A stretch of DNA of 64,000 bases, taken from Candidatus Nitrospira allomarina. GTDB taxonomy: Bacteria > Nitrospirota > Nitrospiria > Nitrospirales > UBA8639. A model generated the notes under the pieces. That model worked only from the letters and a program-made list of their open reading frames with translations. It made no database searches and was not told the origin of the DNA. The translations under genes and the position numbers were made by a program. This document shows positions 10,286-18,671 of this stretch, one piece after another (positions within the stretch are counted from its first letter, which is position 1; each line of letters starts with the position of its first letter). The stretch is taken from the NCBI RefSeq assembly GCF_032050975.1, contig NZ_CP116967.1:4337001-4401000 (forward strand), given 5' to 3'.

Positions 10286-11446
10286 TCAGTAATACAAATG
10301 AAGGCCGATTCCGATCCACTCAGTTTGCTGAGTATAAAATTGGCCGTTGGGTGAAGCACCCTTATAATACTCCATTAAGAGTTGAAGTTTGCGATCGCCG
10401 ATGCGGGCATTTTCGAATTGAAGCCCTGCCATCAATGAACGGTTGATAATCCAATTGCTTCTCTCATTAATCTGAAAATCTGCATACGCCACCGGACGAA
10501 TCTTGCCGCTCAAGAACGTCCAAGGGCTCGTTAATTCGGCCCCGAATTGGCTTGAGCCGCGTCCTAACCCGTTGGGGTCTCGATTCATGAGTATCCCGCC
10601 GCCGCCATACACCCGGAACCATTCGAGCAGTTCATAGGACAACTTCACATCAATTTCTTCAAAGGACAAATTAATTCTATTCGGCTGGTTATTGAGAATG
10701 AATTCATCACCAAGATGTGAACTTTGATGATGGATGCGAAGGAAGCCCGAAAGTGGACCGGTCCGATAACTGGCGAGAAGGCCGGCAGTATAATCGGCAT
10801 TGACGAGGTCTTTGGACGACGCGTCCAAATCGAACACGCTGAAGACTCCGCCCTGGAACGCGATTTCCCATTGTCCGTCGAATGGCGCAGCATTCCGGTA
10901 GATCGCGAACGTTTCTCCAAAATTTGCCGAACCGGTTTTGCTCGGTTCAGTACCTTTTGAAATGTCCCGGTAAGCCACGGAGAAGTGCGGCCAACGTGGG
11001 TCGGCATGAAGCGGATCGAAGAGAAGACCATTCGGAAGAAATTTGGACTCGGGCTTGGGAATTTCTTGGGTGATCGCATCCGATGGAGGAGTTGGGGTAG
11101 TTACGGAGTCGACATTGCCCTCTAGAACTTCTACTCGCTTGACACCTGGAATGCTTTCCAGCGCGGTCTGGACTTTTGTTCGATCCAACGTCCCGAGCGA
11201 AACGGCATAGACGGTCACGACGCCGTCATTGACGATTAAGGAGGCATTGGTCGCATTGAACTCATGTTGAAGAACAGCGGCGGCATACCCGGCGATGTAG
11301 GAATCTTCGACCGCGATGGCATTAGGCATCCATCCAGAATGAACACAGAGCAGGAACACGATCACGTTAGTCCATTTCCGCAATCCTGTATGAGTCGCTG
11401 AGAGAACAGTCGAGTCGAGGGCGAGAGAAGCAACCGGTCGGGTCAT
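10286..11446 (-). CDS. BON-domain plus DUF1207 outer-membrane protein
   Basis: A 386-residue exported protein. A hydrophobic signal (about 26-45) is followed by a BON-like domain (about 50-115; AVLQHEFNATNASLIVNDG, then VQTALESIPGVKRVEVLEG). Next is a DUF1207-type domain (about 140-386) with the family marks FDPLHADPRWPHFSVAYRD, GGVFSVFDLD, HHQSSHLGDEF and a final aromatic Tyr-Tyr like a beta-barrel terminus. BON domains bind lipid or envelope components; DUF1207 proteins are uncharacterised and probably outer-membrane. The combination suggests an envelope-anchored barrel. GGAG lies about 12 bases before the ATG. Confidence 0.8.
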   Translation of the reverse strand: MTRPVASLALDSTVLSATHTGLRKWTNVIVFLLCVHSGWMPNAIAVEDSYIAGYAAAVLQHEFNATNASLIVNDGVVTVYAVSLGTLDRTKVQTALESIPGVKRVEVLEGNVDSVTTPTPPSDAITQEIPKPESKFLPNGLLFDPLHADPRWPHFSVAYRDISKGTEPSKTGSANFGETFAIYRNAAPFDGQWEIAFQGGVFSVFDLDASSKDLVNADYTAGLLASYRTGPLSGFLRIHHQSSHLGDEFILNNQPNRINLSFEEIDVKLSYELLEWFRVYGGGGILMNRDPNGLGRGSSQFGAELTSPWTFLSGKIRPVAYADFQINERSNWIINRSLMAGLQFENARIGDRKLQLLMEYYKGASPNGQFYTQQTEWIGIGLHLYY

Positions 11447-11763
11447 TGAGATTAGCGCTCCTTACCGAAAGATAAAAGGGATAAGAACTTCGCGAAGAAA
11501 TATTCAAGATTCAGGGAACACCGGGAAGTTCTCATTGCTGGCACCACAGACCACTTTCTTTTTTGAGTGGTCAGGCTAGGGGCATGGGCTGGTCAATCAG
11601 GATGCCTATTCACAAAATAGCATGACGAATGGTTTTGGTTGGACAGACAAAACGTCAAGGTGAGCGGCATAATTTGGACATTGTCAAATAAAAATCACGG
11701 GATCTCACGCGCAAGGGACTGATTATTTATTCAACAATGACGATCTTGGTCCTATTTGTGTCC
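11447..11763. other. Intergenic stretch, no gene seen
   Basis: About 317 bases between the start of the DUF1207 gene and a minus-strand terminator. It should carry the DUF1207 promoter. No reading frame with protein-like composition and no clear repeat was found. Confidence 0.5.
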
Positions 11764-11806
11764 CAAAAGGAAGGCCGGCCGCAGAGTCAGTCCACAGCCG
11801 GCCTTC
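11764..11806 (-). terminator. Rho-independent terminator of the Met/Lys-rich gene
   Basis: A perfect 10-bp stem, GAAGGCCGGC (11770-11779) with GCCGGCCTTC (11797-11806), is followed on the minus strand by a T-rich CCTTTTGGG. It lies 27 bases beyond the stop of the small exported-protein gene at 11833-12135. Confidence 0.85.
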
Positions 11807-11832
11807 TTAGAGATGCGTAAAAGGAATGAGGG

Positions 11833-12135
11833 TTACTTTTTCATCGGTTCTTTTTTCATCGGTTCCTCTTTCATGGATTTCTTTTTCATTTTGCCCATTT
11901 TCTTTTTACCCTGGGCTTCTATGTCACCAGGCATCTCCTTCCCTTTGGCGTCAGATGACATCTCTTCGCCTTTCCCCTTCATGTCTCCCATGGCGTCATC
12001 AGCCGTTTTCATGCCCTCTTCTTTCATCGTCTCGGTCTTCCCTGTCATTTCGTCTCCCATCCCGGCCGCAAACGATACGGAACCGATCCCAAACAGAAAC
12101 ACGACACCTGCGCACATCAGAAATACGCGTTTCAT
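11833..12135 (-). CDS. Small exported Met/Lys/Glu-rich protein
   Basis: A 100-residue protein with a clear signal peptide (KRVFLMCAGVVFLFGIGSVSF, cleavage near FAAG). The mature part is of very low complexity: alternating MGDEM, KGEEM, KGKEM and a C-terminal tandem of KKSMKEEP / MKKEP. Methionine-rich stretches can bind copper or silver and Lys/Glu-rich ones are usually disordered; neither function is shown here. Start choice is firm: TAAGGAGGTG precedes the ATG and a strong terminator follows the gene, so it is a separate transcript. A long reading frame on the opposite strand is only its shadow. Confidence 0.8.
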   Translation of the reverse strand: MKRVFLMCAGVVFLFGIGSVSFAAGMGDEMTGKTETMKEEGMKTADDAMGDMKGKGEEMSSDAKGKEMPGDIEAQGKKKMGKMKKKSMKEEPMKKEPMKK

Positions 12136-12250
12136 AGGAGCACCTCCTTAAACAGACACACAGGTTGAATGATGAAGATGTGAAACCGTGGGAAGAATGT
12201 TTGGCATGTTCAAATCCTTTCACCTCTGATGCCAAGGTTGGTTGCCTCAA

Positions 12251-12281
12251 GGATGACGGGCCCATCACCAGGCCGTCATCC
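12251..12281 (-). terminator. Possible hairpin terminator after cld
   Basis: Inverted repeat GGATGACGG (12251-12259) / CCGTCATCC (12273-12281) sits directly beyond the cld stop codon. The T tract expected on the minus strand is weak, so factor-independent termination is uncertain. Confidence 0.4.
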
Positions 12282-12283
12282 GG

Positions 12284-13048
12284 CTATTTCACAAGAAAGT
12301 CGACAATATCATTCCAGCTTTTCAATGTGCCGATGATCGTCGGCTCTCCGAGTTGAACATTGAAGATATCCTCACGAACCATCCGCAATGCAATGACCAG
12401 GTCATTGAAATCCACCAGATTGTTGGTTTCAAATATGGTGAGGAAATCCACATCCGAGATCCCGGTGGAATGGTACAATTTCCGCTTCACCGTTTTTAAA
12501 TAAGCAACCGTGGGAATGGTGTGTTCTTTCATCAGCGCCACACGATCCTCTTTGGACAAGTTCCACCATTCAGCATTTTTCCGAATGGGGATCATAATCG
12601 CATAGGTAGATGGATCACCCTCGTACTTCGCCCCTTTCAATTGTTGAAGCAAATCAGGAAAATCCGGAGCATAATTCAGCCCCTTGGTCACCCCACTGAT
12701 CGTGTACTCCAAATCCAAATGCCGGCCAAGACCGGTACTCCGAAGTTGGGTCAGTAATTGCTGGTTGGCTTTGAGTTCAGCAGAATGCAGCCGAAGCAAA
12801 AAATGGGATTCTGTCGTCAATCCATAGGTCCAATAGCCATCCACGGTCACCTGACTTTTGAATGCCTCCAACAGAGCTTTGGCCTCCTCCCCGCCTTTCT
12901 GCCTTTCCTCCATCGGCAAATCCTTCCAATCTTTATCCACCTCATAAAGGGCAAAGGTCCCGAACACAGGAGCATCGGCGGCCCAGCTTAAACCAGACAA
13001 ACCAAATTGCACGACCGCGAAGAACAACCAGGATAGTAATACAGGCAT
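12284..13048 (-). CDS. cld: Periplasmic chlorite dismutase, Nitrospira type
   Basis: A 254-residue haem b protein that decomposes chlorite to chloride and O2. The signal peptide ends near SWAADAP. The catalytic set known from Nitrospira Cld is conserved by motif: proximal haem-ligand His176 in KEHTIP, distal Arg189 in VKRKLYHSTG (13 residues later, as in the family), Lys157 with Trp161-Trp162 in RKNAEWW, and Glu226 near VREDI. Length is close to characterised Nitrospira enzymes (about 260). The start was placed at 13048 because AAGGAG lies just upstream; longer forms lack a signal at the N-terminus. It is a single-gene unit among other small exported-protein genes. Physiological chlorite exposure is unclear; related proteins may serve detoxification. 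Confidence 0.93.
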   Translation of the reverse strand: MPVLLSWLFFAVVQFGLSGLSWAADAPVFGTFALYEVDKDWKDLPMEERQKGGEEAKALLEAFKSQVTVDGYWTYGLTTESHFLLRLHSAELKANQQLLTQLRSTGLGRHLDLEYTISGVTKGLNYAPDFPDLLQQLKGAKYEGDPSTYAIMIPIRKNAEWWNLSKEDRVALMKEHTIPTVAYLKTVKRKLYHSTGISDVDFLTIFETNNLVDFNDLVIALRMVREDIFNVQLGEPTIIGTLKSWNDIVDFLVK

Positions 13049-13490
13049 ATGTTCACTCCTTCTTACCTGAGTCTTATTTTTAAACATGCGAATGGCAAAC
13101 GTTCGGGTTACGGATGACCGGATGGATCTCCCTGGAATCCCCTTAGGAATTGTTGAACGGGAATTACCACACATGCGGGTCGACTTTAGAGCGGGCACGT
13201 GGGAACAAATAATCTTTTAAGAAAGGTTGAGATGCGGAAAAAGGCCACAGCAGGAAAAGGTAAGGAATACCACAAAAACAAGGCTGGTACGGTCGTGTCT
13301 GCGGAGGGTCTGCTCCTTGGCGGTAAAGCGGCCATTGGCCTATCAATAACGCGACTTTCAGAACAGTCGGAACTCTCACGATTATTCCCCTTGTGACTGA
13401 ACGACTACGGCCCACACGCAGAGAACATTTTTGGGGAAACCCTCATCAAACGCAGGAACATGGATGATTGTCTACAATCTCTTCCAGGCG
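13049..13490. other. Intergenic stretch upstream of cld
   Basis: About 440 bases that should carry the cld promoter near 13050-13150 (minus strand). Short reading frames on both strands lack ribosome sites and protein-like composition. No operator-like palindrome was picked out. Confidence 0.5.
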
Positions 13491-13493
13491 TTA

Positions 13494-13536
13494 CACGAAA
13501 AAAACGGCCTGCCGAGAGAAACACACTCGGCAGGCC
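13494..13536 (-). terminator. Rho-independent terminator of the coiled-coil gene
   Basis: Perfect 11-bp stem GGCCTGCCGAG (13506-13516) / CTCGGCAGGCC (13526-13536), followed on the minus strand by a run of eight T. It ends the transcript of the gene at 13601-13927, about 65 bases after its stop. Confidence 0.88.
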
Positions 13537-13600
13537 TCAACACGTCTATATAACTCTGATATTACTCTAGCCGAAACACGGGCCGGTCATACTTGTGCCC

Positions 13601-13927
13601 TTATTTCCCCAAATTGTCTATTTTTGAATTAATATCATTACTCCTTTGATTAACTTCCCCCTTTGCCCCTTCTCTGAGTTGATCCACGATTCCCCCGGCT
13701 TCTTGTTGGGTGGAACGTTGGGCCTCAATTGCCCGCTCCTTTTGCGTTTCTGTGATATTCTCGGCCGCCTCTTCCATATTTCTCATCTCTCTCTCCTGAG
13801 TTTCATTGGCTGCCTGGGCTCTCTCTTCAGCTTGATTCTGTTTATCATCCGCCGTCCCCGCCATGGACAATCCTGATACACCAACTACACACAGTACAGA
13901 AAATACTCCTGATAATATCCAGGTCAT
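13601..13927 (-). CDS. Small exported coiled-coil protein
   Basis: A 108-residue protein with a signal peptide (TWILSGVFSVLCVVGVSGLS, cleavage near SMAGT) and a mature part rich in Glu, Gln, Ala and Arg (QNQAEERAQAANETQERE), predicted to be a helical or coiled-coil stalk. No known domain is recognised. The start at 13927 is chosen over an upstream ATG at 13990 because AGGGAGG lies five bases before it and the signal then starts at the N-terminus. It is a separate unit with its own strong terminator. Function unknown; envelope or periplasmic location inferred. Confidence 0.78.
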   Translation of the reverse strand: MTWILSGVFSVLCVVGVSGLSMAGTADDKQNQAEERAQAANETQEREMRNMEEAAENITETQKERAIEAQRSTQQEAGGIVDQLREGAKGEVNQRSNDINSKIDNLGK

Positions 13928-14122
13928 AAAAACCTCCCTGAAAAGAATGTTAAAGAGTAGAAGAGCAAAGATGTCCCCATTATTACGCATGAGATAGAAA
14001 TTGTGTAACTATGGGAAACCCTGGCAGTCAGCTACTCTCCTTTCGGATCCCAATGTTTTGGTAAGAATGATACCTTGACTCTTTTATACAAAAGAGTCAA
14101 TCCGCATCATTTTGGAAAACGT

Positions 14123-14722
14123 TCACCGCCAACTCCCGCGTCCACCAAAGTTGCGTCGGCCATACCCAAAGGCATACGGAGAGTAGGGCCAATACCATCC
14201 CCAATTCCGGCCCCAGTAAGGATACGGCCCCCAATAGGGACCATACCCATACGTGTTTCGTGGAATCATCGGCCACACTTTCAAGGCCTGAATGGCAAGA
14301 ACAGGATAGACTTTTTCTTCTTCATCCACTCGCACGGAGGCCTGCCCGGTGACTTCTCCTATAATGGTTACGCGAGTGCCCTCAGGAAGCGTGGCCGGAT
14401 CAAGAAAAGGCTGCTGAGTGGCAATGAAACGGCCTTGAGACTTGGTCCGATCCCATTTGGGAACCGAATCGCTGTCTAATGGGATCTGAAGCACCATCAC
14501 TTCGGTCCGGTCTACGAGACGTTTCGCGGACAGCACGACTCCACCCACCTTGAGAATCTGTCCGATATGTGCAGAGGGGTCTTGATTGACGTTGGCAAAC
14601 GACGCGCCAACCATCACCTTCGCTTCCTGATTTGTGGAAAAGGGGGAGGAGGAAAATGTCGCGCACCCACTCAGGCCAACCAACAAAACCGCCAAATGAA
14701 TACACCGCATCCCAATTTTCAT
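14123..14722 (-). CDS. Slp-family outer-membrane lipoprotein
   Basis: A 199-residue lipoprotein precursor with the lipobox LSGC at the end of a short signal. The Slp domain shows IGQILKVGGVVLSAKRL, TEVMVLQIPLD, SQGRFIATQQPFLDP and EGTRVTIIGEVTG. The C-terminal 40 residues are a Tyr/Trp/Gly/Pro-rich tail (YGYGPYWGPYPYWGRN), common in Slp-like proteins of this group. Slp lipoproteins are induced in stationary phase or by starvation in enterobacteria; the role here is unknown. The start at 14722 is supported by AAGGAGGG a few bases upstream. Confidence 0.88.
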   Translation of the reverse strand: MKIGMRCIHLAVLLVGLSGCATFSSSPFSTNQEAKVMVGASFANVNQDPSAHIGQILKVGGVVLSAKRLVDRTEVMVLQIPLDSDSVPKWDRTKSQGRFIATQQPFLDPATLPEGTRVTIIGEVTGQASVRVDEEEKVYPVLAIQALKVWPMIPRNTYGYGPYWGPYPYWGRNWGWYWPYSPYAFGYGRRNFGGRGSWR

Positions 14723-14988
14723 AGATCCCTCCTTCACCCCCCTTATCTATTATACGCCCTCTCCCGTGCCTTTGAAGAGGAAAGAAGGGGAAGGATCTCT
14801 TGTTTGCCGGATTGAAAAACTATTCATTGAGAGGCCAACAAGCAGTCAACAGACACATGTGTTCCAACCACGAATCGCAATAAACTCATAACCAAGTGGT
14901 TCTTTGACTTGTGATTTCCATGATTCCAGGTTACATTTCACCTATCACTATCAATTAATGACCTCTACCTACACACAAGGAGCAGACG

Positions 14989-15399
14989 ATGGCTGCAAAA
15001 AAAGCGGTTAAGAGCACGGCGAAAAAAGCATCCAAGAAGGCCTCCCAAGTTAAGTCAGCGGCAAAGAAAAAATCAGCGACCGTGGCCAAGCAAGCCAAGG
15101 CCGCAACCAAACGGACAAAAAGCACAGTCTCCAAAGCCAAGAAAACGGCCACAAAGCGATCCGCCAACGTTTCCTCGCGTGCAAAGAAAACCGCGGCCCA
15201 ATTAAAAAAGGCGGGCGCGAAGAAAGTGGCCTCGACCAGAAAATCCGTCAACAAGAATACTCGAAAGGCTAAAACCACAGCTCGCTCCGCAGCGGAGAGA
15301 GCCGGAAAGACGGTAGGGAAAAGCGTGGGAAAAGCCATAAAAACAGTTGAGGAATTGGTCCAACAAGCCCAGGAATATGGCAAATCACTCCTTGGTTAA
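14989..15399 (+). CDS. Histone H1-like Lys/Ala-rich DNA-binding protein
   Basis: A 136-residue, very basic protein built of AAKK, KKAS and AKKT units over residues 1-100, then a less basic amphipathic tail (KAIKTVEELVQQAQEYG). This composition is that of eukaryotic H1 C-terminal tails and bacterial H1-like nucleoid proteins, which bind DNA without sequence specificity. AAGGAGC precedes the ATG. The opposite strand also reads open over the same span, but its Phe/Ala/Val-rich product is a composition artefact. A DNA-compacting role is inferred from composition only. Confidence 0.85.
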   Translation: MAAKKAVKSTAKKASKKASQVKSAAKKKSATVAKQAKAATKRTKSTVSKAKKTATKRSANVSSRAKKTAAQLKKAGAKKVASTRKSVNKNTRKAKTTARSAAERAGKTVGKSVGKAIKTVEELVQQAQEYGKSLLG

Positions 15400-15602
15400 C
15401 AAACCGTTGACCCACAACCACTGAATGGAGGAATCAATGACCAACGTTGTGTTTTTACCATTCAGTCAGCGGGGCAACCGTGTGGAACGACAACAGTGGT
15501 CAACCGACCATTCATCCTGAGACGAAAGCGATGGATCCGGGCCCTGGTCGACGATGCCACCGCTCAGGTAGACCCTTCGTTGCACTCCGGGGCGAAAAGT
15601 AA
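15400..15602. other. Intergenic stretch before a dispersed repeat
   Basis: Together with the repeat that follows, 358 bases separate the H1-like gene from the dehydrogenase gene. No gene is seen here. Confidence 0.5.
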
Positions 15603-15717
15603 CTTGACATTCTGAGCCCACGGCGAAGAATCTGTGCACGGCGAAAAATACTTCGGCTCAGGGAGATTCCTCGATGGACTTGGCCTTGGGCTTTGCCGGA
15701 TGGGTCAGGATGACAAG
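15603..15717 (+). repeat. Dispersed inverted-end repeat, copy 1
   Basis: Begins CTTGACATTCTGAGCCC, contains GGCGAAGAATCTGTGC and ends GGGTCAGGATGACAAG. The left end and the reverse complement of the right end are near copies. The same family occurs at 18836, 37757, 40033, 43484, 44711, 44807 and 44902. Confidence 0.75.
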
Positions 15718-15757
15718 AGCTTCATTAAGCCGTGGGACTAAGAAAACCGGTCTGACA

Positions 15758-16672
15758 CTAGTACCGCGAACAGCGGTCTTTAAAGGTCAGTTCCGCAATC
15801 CCGGATTTATCCAATTCCCCTTTCCCCAACTTCACCAATCGTTGATATTGTTCCAAGGTCGATTTGGCCAGAGGCAGGGTGAGTCCCACGGATTCCGCAA
15901 GCGCATAGGCAATGCCGGAATCTTTGGCGGCATGGGCTACCGAAAAATAGCATTCGTGATCACGATGTTGCATATCGGCTCCATCGGTTTCCAAGACCCG
16001 TGATGCCGCCCCGGTTTGACTGAACACTTCCCGCAACATCGTCAGATCCAGCCCAAGCGCATCTCCAAGCCCTAACCCCTCCGCCAAACCGGCGGTATTG
16101 ATGTTCATCACCATATTGACCAGAGCCTTCACTTTGGCGGCTTGCCCGGCCGGGCCAATAAGACGTAACTGCGCGCTCAAGGTGGTTAAAACCGGTTTGG
16201 CTTGTTCGAAAACCTCAGGTGTTCCACCACACATAAGGTACAACGTGCCTTCACGCGCTTGGGGGATGCTGCTGGCCATACATGCCTCCAGAGAATGCCC
16301 CCCTCGTGCTTCCACGCGTTGTTCGATTTCCATGTGAATGTGAGGGGAGAGCGTCGCACAATTCACAAACAATCGACCCTCGGCATTCTTCAAGAGACTC
16401 TTCGGATGACCCTCTGAAAAGATTTCCTGCATCGCCCCGTCATCCGTCACCACCGTAAAAATCGTATTCGATAAGGCAGCCACCTCATCCGGAGTGGACA
16501 CGGCCTCACAGCCTAATTCTTGGGCCAGGATTTTGGCCCTTTCGCCGTCCACATCAAAAACCGCGGTCACCGGATAGCCCACATCCCGAAGCCGGCGAGC
16601 CATATTGGCCCCCATCCGCCCTACCCCCACAAATCCGATTTTTTCAGTTGGTGTCTTCACGTCCACCTCCAT
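15758..16672 (-). CDS. Beta-hydroxyacid dehydrogenase (HIBADH/GarR-like)
   Basis: A 304-residue NAD(P)-dependent enzyme of the 3-hydroxyisobutyrate / tartronate-semialdehyde reductase family. The N-terminal Rossmann motif GFVGVGRMGANMARRL is intact, as are the substrate-loop region (ACMASSIPQAREGTLYLMCGG) and the catalytic-lysine helix (GQAAKVKALVNMVM). It oxidises a small beta-hydroxyacid or reduces the semialdehyde, but the exact substrate cannot be read from sequence; glyoxylate/succinic-semialdehyde reductases belong to the same family. AGGAAAAG precedes the ATG. It stands alone, convergent with copy 1 of the dispersed repeat. Confidence 0.88.
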   Translation of the reverse strand: MEVDVKTPTEKIGFVGVGRMGANMARRLRDVGYPVTAVFDVDGERAKILAQELGCEAVSTPDEVAALSNTIFTVVTDDGAMQEIFSEGHPKSLLKNAEGRLFVNCATLSPHIHMEIEQRVEARGGHSLEACMASSIPQAREGTLYLMCGGTPEVFEQAKPVLTTLSAQLRLIGPAGQAAKVKALVNMVMNINTAGLAEGLGLGDALGLDLTMLREVFSQTGAASRVLETDGADMQHRDHECYFSVAHAAKDSGIAYALAESVGLTLPLAKSTLEQYQRLVKLGKGELDKSGIAELTFKDRCSRY

Positions 16673-17039
16673 CTTTTCCTAAAGATTGCAAAACGAGGTC
16701 CCAGTGCCAACAACCCAACACCAGCTCTTCCTTCCTTGCCCCAGACTATTCCCATTTTGCCCCCATGGGAAGCAGGAGGACAAAATTACTGTACCGAAGG
16801 CCCGGAACCTGCACAACCAAACATTCAAGGACACCCTCTTTCCGGGTAGACGGCAACCCTCCTCGGATATCGCCATTATTCATTCCGTCCCTTTCCTGTT
16901 TCCCTCCTGTGGTCGGTCATCGACCCTGGCGACACTCTCTGGAGGCTGTAACGAATATTCCACTTGAATGGACTGGGGGGAAGAAAATTCAATGCCTGCC
17001 AAAAAGCAAACCGACGCTGCTTTCCAAGGAGTGCTCATC
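16673..17039. other. Divergent intergenic region
   Basis: 367 bases between two divergently transcribed genes. It must hold both promoters. No specific operator or small gene could be supported. Confidence 0.5.
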
Positions 17040-18671
17040 ATGAAAAAAGAACAGAATACATTATGGGGAAAGGGATTGCTGGTCGCATCACTCGTGCTCA
17101 CGTCGGCCTCCTGCATCCCGACACATGAAAAATTGACGCACCCTGCCAACCCCATTGACGTGCAACCATTTCAGGAAATTACGGTGGAGTTCGTACACCA
17201 ATGGGATCAGCTCAATCATCCGTTTTCAGGGGCTGCCGTCATCGACGTGGACCAGGATGGCACGATGGAACTTTTTGTCGGAGGAGGCGGTGGGCAGGAG
17301 GACGCCCTGTTCACCTACCGGCATGGCCGGCTCGTGAACATCATCCAAGGATCGGGGTTGTCCAGTACCATCGCCACCTATGGGGCCACCTCAATTGACA
17401 TGGACCATGACGGGGATACGGACCTGCTCATCGCCAGGGACGACGGGATCTCGCTCTACCTTAACGATCACGGAATCTTTACGCAGCAGAGGATTCCACT
17501 CCATCTTGAACCCGACGCCGTCCCGCTTACGATCGCGGTCTCCGACATCAATCATGACGGGCATGGGGATCTCTACGTCAGCGTGTTCGTCAGCAAGAAG
17601 GCCTTTCACAGCGCCACTTTCAATGACCCGACCCATGCCAAACATAACATCATGCTGCTCAACAACGGGGACCTCACATTTACGGATATCACGGAAGCTT
17701 CCGGCACGGCCTCCAAGCAAAATACGTTTCTGTCGGTCTTCGTCGATTTGGATGGAGACGGCTGGCAGGATCTGGTGGTCGCACAGAACACGGGAGAAGT
17801 CGAAATCTTCAAAAACGAGCGGAACACCACCTTCACGCCTATCGCGACCAACTCCGGCTACGGATTCTGGATGGGTCTGGCCGTGGGGGATGTGGATAAG
17901 GATGGCGATCAGGACTTGTTTTTTACCAATGTCGGCACCTCCATTTCGCACTACTTTCTCAAGGGGGACATCAAGGACGTTCAGCGGCTGGAATCCCAAT
18001 GGCTCCTGTTACGGAACGACGGAAACCTTGTCTTTACCGATGTCACGGAAGCCTATGGGTTACGGGATTATGGGTTCGCCTGGGGAACCGTCTTCGAAGA
18101 CATCAATCTGGACGGACACCTCGATATTTTGACGGCCCAGAACTACATCAAATGGCCTGTGCACAAAGTTTGGAAACTGCCGGGGAAATCGTTCCTCCAG
18201 GTTCCGTCATCCCCTACCAACAGCTTCGTCCATGTGGACGATCTGGGACTCACCAACCCGTTTTTCGGACAAGCGCCGGTGATCGCAGATTTGAATGGCG
18301 ACACGAAACCCGACGTCATCTGGCTCAACATGAACGGCCCGGTGCGGGCCTTTCTGAACCGGTCCACGGCGAACGGCATCGGCATAGCCCTCCCCGATAG
18401 CGTGCAATCCCTAGGGACTCAGGTCACTGTAGAAACCACGAGCGGCAGGTCCTACACGAAACAAATCGTCACGAGCGTCGGATTGCTATCGGATCAATCC
18501 CCGACGCTGTTCTTCGGCCTGGGGGAAGAGCGGGAAGTCGCGAAAGTTCACATACAGGATCCCGATGGGACCGTCTCGATCATTGAGCACCCATCCATCA
18601 ACCAATCACTCATCGTCCAGGAGAGAGTAGGAAACCAGAATACTCTACAGGTGGAAAGAAAGGGCCAATAG
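17040..18671 (+). CDS. FG-GAP/VCBS-repeat lipoprotein with ASPIC/UnbV C-terminus
   Basis: A 543-residue exported protein. The signal ends in the lipobox LTSASC, so it is probably lipid-anchored. The body has about six FG-GAP/VCBS beta-propeller units with calcium-type loops (DVDQDGTMELFVG, DMDHDGDTDLLIA, DINHDGHGDLYVS, DLDGDGWQDLVVA, DVDKDGDQDLFFT, DINLDGHLDILTA). The C-terminus (SLGTQVTVETTSG then VAKVHIQDPDG) fits the ASPIC/UnbV domain. Such CRTAC-type proteins are adhesive or scaffold-like; no enzyme is implied. The start at 17040 has AAGGAG upstream and gives a normal signal; the longer form does not. Confidence 0.87.
   Translation: MKKEQNTLWGKGLLVASLVLTSASCIPTHEKLTHPANPIDVQPFQEITVEFVHQWDQLNHPFSGAAVIDVDQDGTMELFVGGGGGQEDALFTYRHGRLVNIIQGSGLSSTIATYGATSIDMDHDGDTDLLIARDDGISLYLNDHGIFTQQRIPLHLEPDAVPLTIAVSDINHDGHGDLYVSVFVSKKAFHSATFNDPTHAKHNIMLLNNGDLTFTDITEASGTASKQNTFLSVFVDLDGDGWQDLVVAQNTGEVEIFKNERNTTFTPIATNSGYGFWMGLAVGDVDKDGDQDLFFTNVGTSISHYFLKGDIKDVQRLESQWLLLRNDGNLVFTDVTEAYGLRDYGFAWGTVFEDINLDGHLDILTAQNYIKWPVHKVWKLPGKSFLQVPSSPTNSFVHVDDLGLTNPFFGQAPVIADLNGDTKPDVIWLNMNGPVRAFLNRSTANGIGIALPDSVQSLGTQVTVETTSGRSYTKQIVTSVGLLSDQSPTLFFGLGEEREVAKVHIQDPDGTVSIIEHPSINQSLIVQERVGNQNTLQVERKGQ

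Noticed and set aside
9970-10359. Minus-strand 129-codon frame beyond the DUF1207 gene
   Set aside because: It overlaps the DUF1207 gene end in another frame and has a Lys/Arg/Cys-rich unordered composition with no ribosome site.
11756-12151. Plus-strand 131-codon hydrophobic frame
   Set aside because: It is the shadow of the Met/Lys-rich gene; the minus strand has the signal peptide, ribosome site and terminator.
14955-15383. Minus-strand 142-codon Phe/Ala/Val-rich frame
   Set aside because: It is antisense to the Lys/Ala-rich H1-like gene, whose low complexity keeps the other strand open.
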